A stretch of 64,000 nt of DNA from Clostridia bacterium. GTDB lineage: Bacteria; Bacillota; Clostridia; Oscillospirales; Ruminococcaceae. The stretch is taken from NCBI GenBank assembly GCA_021152595.1, contig JAGKVC010000001.1:1-64000 (forward strand), given 5' to 3'. Shown here one piece after another: positions 62,777 through 64,000 of the stretch; positions within the stretch are counted from its first letter, which is position 1; every line of letters begins with the position of its first letter. Under the pieces are notes generated by a model, which was given only the letters and a program-made list of their open reading frames with translations, made no database searches and was not told the origin of the DNA. Both the position numbers and the translations under genes were made by a program.

Positions 62777-64000
62777 TTATTCAGCTTTATACCAGCGTTT
62801 CTGATTCATCCATATTCCGCCGATTATGCTGCATATAAATACGCAAGCAGTTAAAACAATTTTACCGGCATGATTGAGCGGGATAATCCTTGTGAATACA
62901 TAAAACAGCGGTAAAATGATGAGCAGCACGGTAATGATTCCTGCTGCCTGCGCGGTCGGAACCTCCGGATTCTTCGGAATCAATATCCCCATAAAATTGA
63001 AAGAAACAGAAAACACCAGCAAAAAAATGACACCGAGCAGGCTGTATTTCAGTCCGTTGAATGAACTGAAATATATCATATTCAAAATGATGTAAATAAA
63101 GGCAGAATAGATCAATGCGCCCAGCAGCTTCGTAACATATAACAATAAGGGAGAAACACCGAGCTGCTTGTAAAGCCTTATATACTTTAGATCCAGACTG
63201 TATGAATTGAATACGGGTAATGTCGAAACAGCAGCAAGAACGATGACAACTGTTAAGTTCTCTGTATTGAATCCGAATTTTATCCTGCAAAGAATTGCTG
63301 CAAGAAGAATCAGCAGAATCAGAAGGAAATTATCTTCATTTCTGACATTAAACTTCAGTTCTTTCATAAGCAGCGTTTGTGCCTTGTTCGATGTGAAACG
63401 CCAATTTTGCAGAAATTTCAGCGGACGCTGCTCGCATTTTGAGCGATCAGTACTGACAGCTAATAAAAATGCAGCAATAATACCCGCAACGATCAAGAAA
63501 TAAATCAGGGGATTGATTGAAACGCTTAACTGTTTCCGGAAAAGCATTGCATAAATTCCGGAACCGATATAAATCGGCTGATAGGAATACGCCTGATAAT
63601 CCGTCAGATACTCCGAGTAATTTTTCAGCTGCATGAACACGTACAGAGATGAAAGGATGATCGAAAAAGAAAGCGAGATATTTAAGAAATACGGAATATG
63701 CAGATGATATGTAATGAATACGAAAATATGATAAAATGTCTCGATCAACAGCAGCGAAAGCACAGACTGAATAAAGGAAGATGCCAATACCGTCAGGATC
63801 ACGCCGATCGAAACCTGATTCACAAACATTGCAGGGAGATATAAAATGATCATCAGAATCATGACACACATGATAATATTGAGCATCTGCGGTAAGATGA
63901 TGCCGAGCTTTCGGTATATATTTTTAATCGGCATCCATGAAAGCACTTGTTCCAGTGTACTGCTGTCAGATGAAATAAATGAAAAAACAGCAAAGAAAGC
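62777..64000 (-). CDS. ABC-2-type permease-like membrane protein (5' end outside window)
   Basis: The frame is open through the window edge at 64000; sequence before the GTG at 63946 (FISSDSSTLEQVLSW) reads as real protein, so the start lies outside. Ten to twelve hydrophobic segments are arranged in two halves, with a cytoplasmic loop (RSKCEQRPLKFLQNWRF) between. Layout and lack of other motifs fit an ABC-2 exporter permease; the ATPase should be encoded beyond the window. Together with two exported thiol proteins this suggests export of a disulfide-containing product. Confidence 0.62.
   Translation of the reverse strand, partial: AFFAVFSFISSDSSTLEQVLSWMPIKNIYRKLGIILPQMLNIIMCVMILMIILYLPAMFVNQVSIGVILTVLASSFIQSVLSLLLIETFYHIFVFITYHLHIPYFLNISLSFSIILSSLYVFMQLKNYSEYLTDYQAYSYQPIYIGSGIYAMLFRKQLSVSINPLIYFLIVAGIIAAFLLAVSTDRSKCEQRPLKFLQNWRFTSNKAQTLLMKELKFNVRNEDNFLLILLILLAAILCRIKFGFNTENLTVVIVLAAVSTLPVFNSYSLDLKYIRLYKQLGVSPLLLYVTKLLGALIYSAFIYIILNMIYFSSFNGLKYSLLGVIFLLVFSVSFNFMGILIPKNPEVPTAQAAGIITVLLIILPLFYVFTRIIPLNHAGKIVLTACVFICSIIGGIWMNQKRWYKAE

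Overview
The window looks like a chromosomal segment of a cellulolytic, Gram-positive gut or rumen Firmicute of the Ruminococcus type (Oscillospiraceae). I infer this from type I dockerins on several secreted proteins, a dockerin esterase of CE3-CBM22-dockerin-CE1 layout, a GH9 cellulase domain, sortase-dependent pili, LL-diaminopimelate aminotransferase (DapL), archaeal-type split glutamate synthase and a type III glutamine synthetase. No rRNA, tRNA or CRISPR array was seen. Species cannot be fixed from sequence reading alone.

Region by region: (1) 1-4 kb holds secreted dockerin proteins and a papain-like protease with two CBM2-like modules. (2) 4.2-6.3 kb is a two-component system (LytS-type kinase plus winged-helix regulator). 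(3) 6.5-15.4 kb is a class-B-sortase pilus locus on the + strand: a catalytically dead, SipA-like signal peptidase, sortase B, a giant InlB-repeat adhesin whose 5' end is fused out of frame to the sortase gene, a Spy0128-like pilin and a degenerate receiver protein. (4) 15.5-32.2 kb on the - strand is a class-C-sortase pilus operon driven by a consensus promoter near 32.2 kb: small coiled-coil protein, active signal peptidase, giant tip adhesin (interrupted by one in-frame TAA), LPSTG major pilin, sortase C, duplicated-domain lipoprotein, LIQTG minor pilin and a sortase gene truncated by a palindromic repeat. An OmpR-type regulator/kinase pair follows. The tip adhesin carries a GH9 cellulase domain that appears circularly permuted and inserted, with CBM-like and Ig-like modules, into the middle of a Cna-B domain. 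This suggests a cellulose-directed pilus tip.

(5) 32.4-40 kb holds a membrane cytochrome-flavodoxin protein, an XRE regulator with a desulfoferrodoxin-like tail, a beta-helix lyase-like dockerin protein, an LRR protein and the bifunctional dockerin esterase. (6) 40.3-58.3 kb is a run of glutamine-making or glutamine-using genes on the + strand: split glutamate synthase, pyrG, purF, glnA, an ANTAR regulator, glnN, carA and a carB-dapF fusion. The glt operon and glnN each have a promoter-proximal leader in which a hairpin with an ANTAR-type hexaloop overlaps an intrinsic terminator, so the ANTAR protein probably controls both by antitermination. purF carries a 90-bp tandem duplication in front of its catalytic cysteine. 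(7) 58.3-60.8 kb continues lysine/DAP synthesis (dapL, lysA). (8) 61-64 kb is an A/T-richer - strand group encoding an ABC-2-like permease, two thioredoxin-fold proteins, a small membrane protein and a truncated prepilin-peptidase-like protein of unknown purpose.

Most long antisense reading frames in the window are shadows of these genes and were left out. Product names rest on motif recognition by eye; no database search was run.
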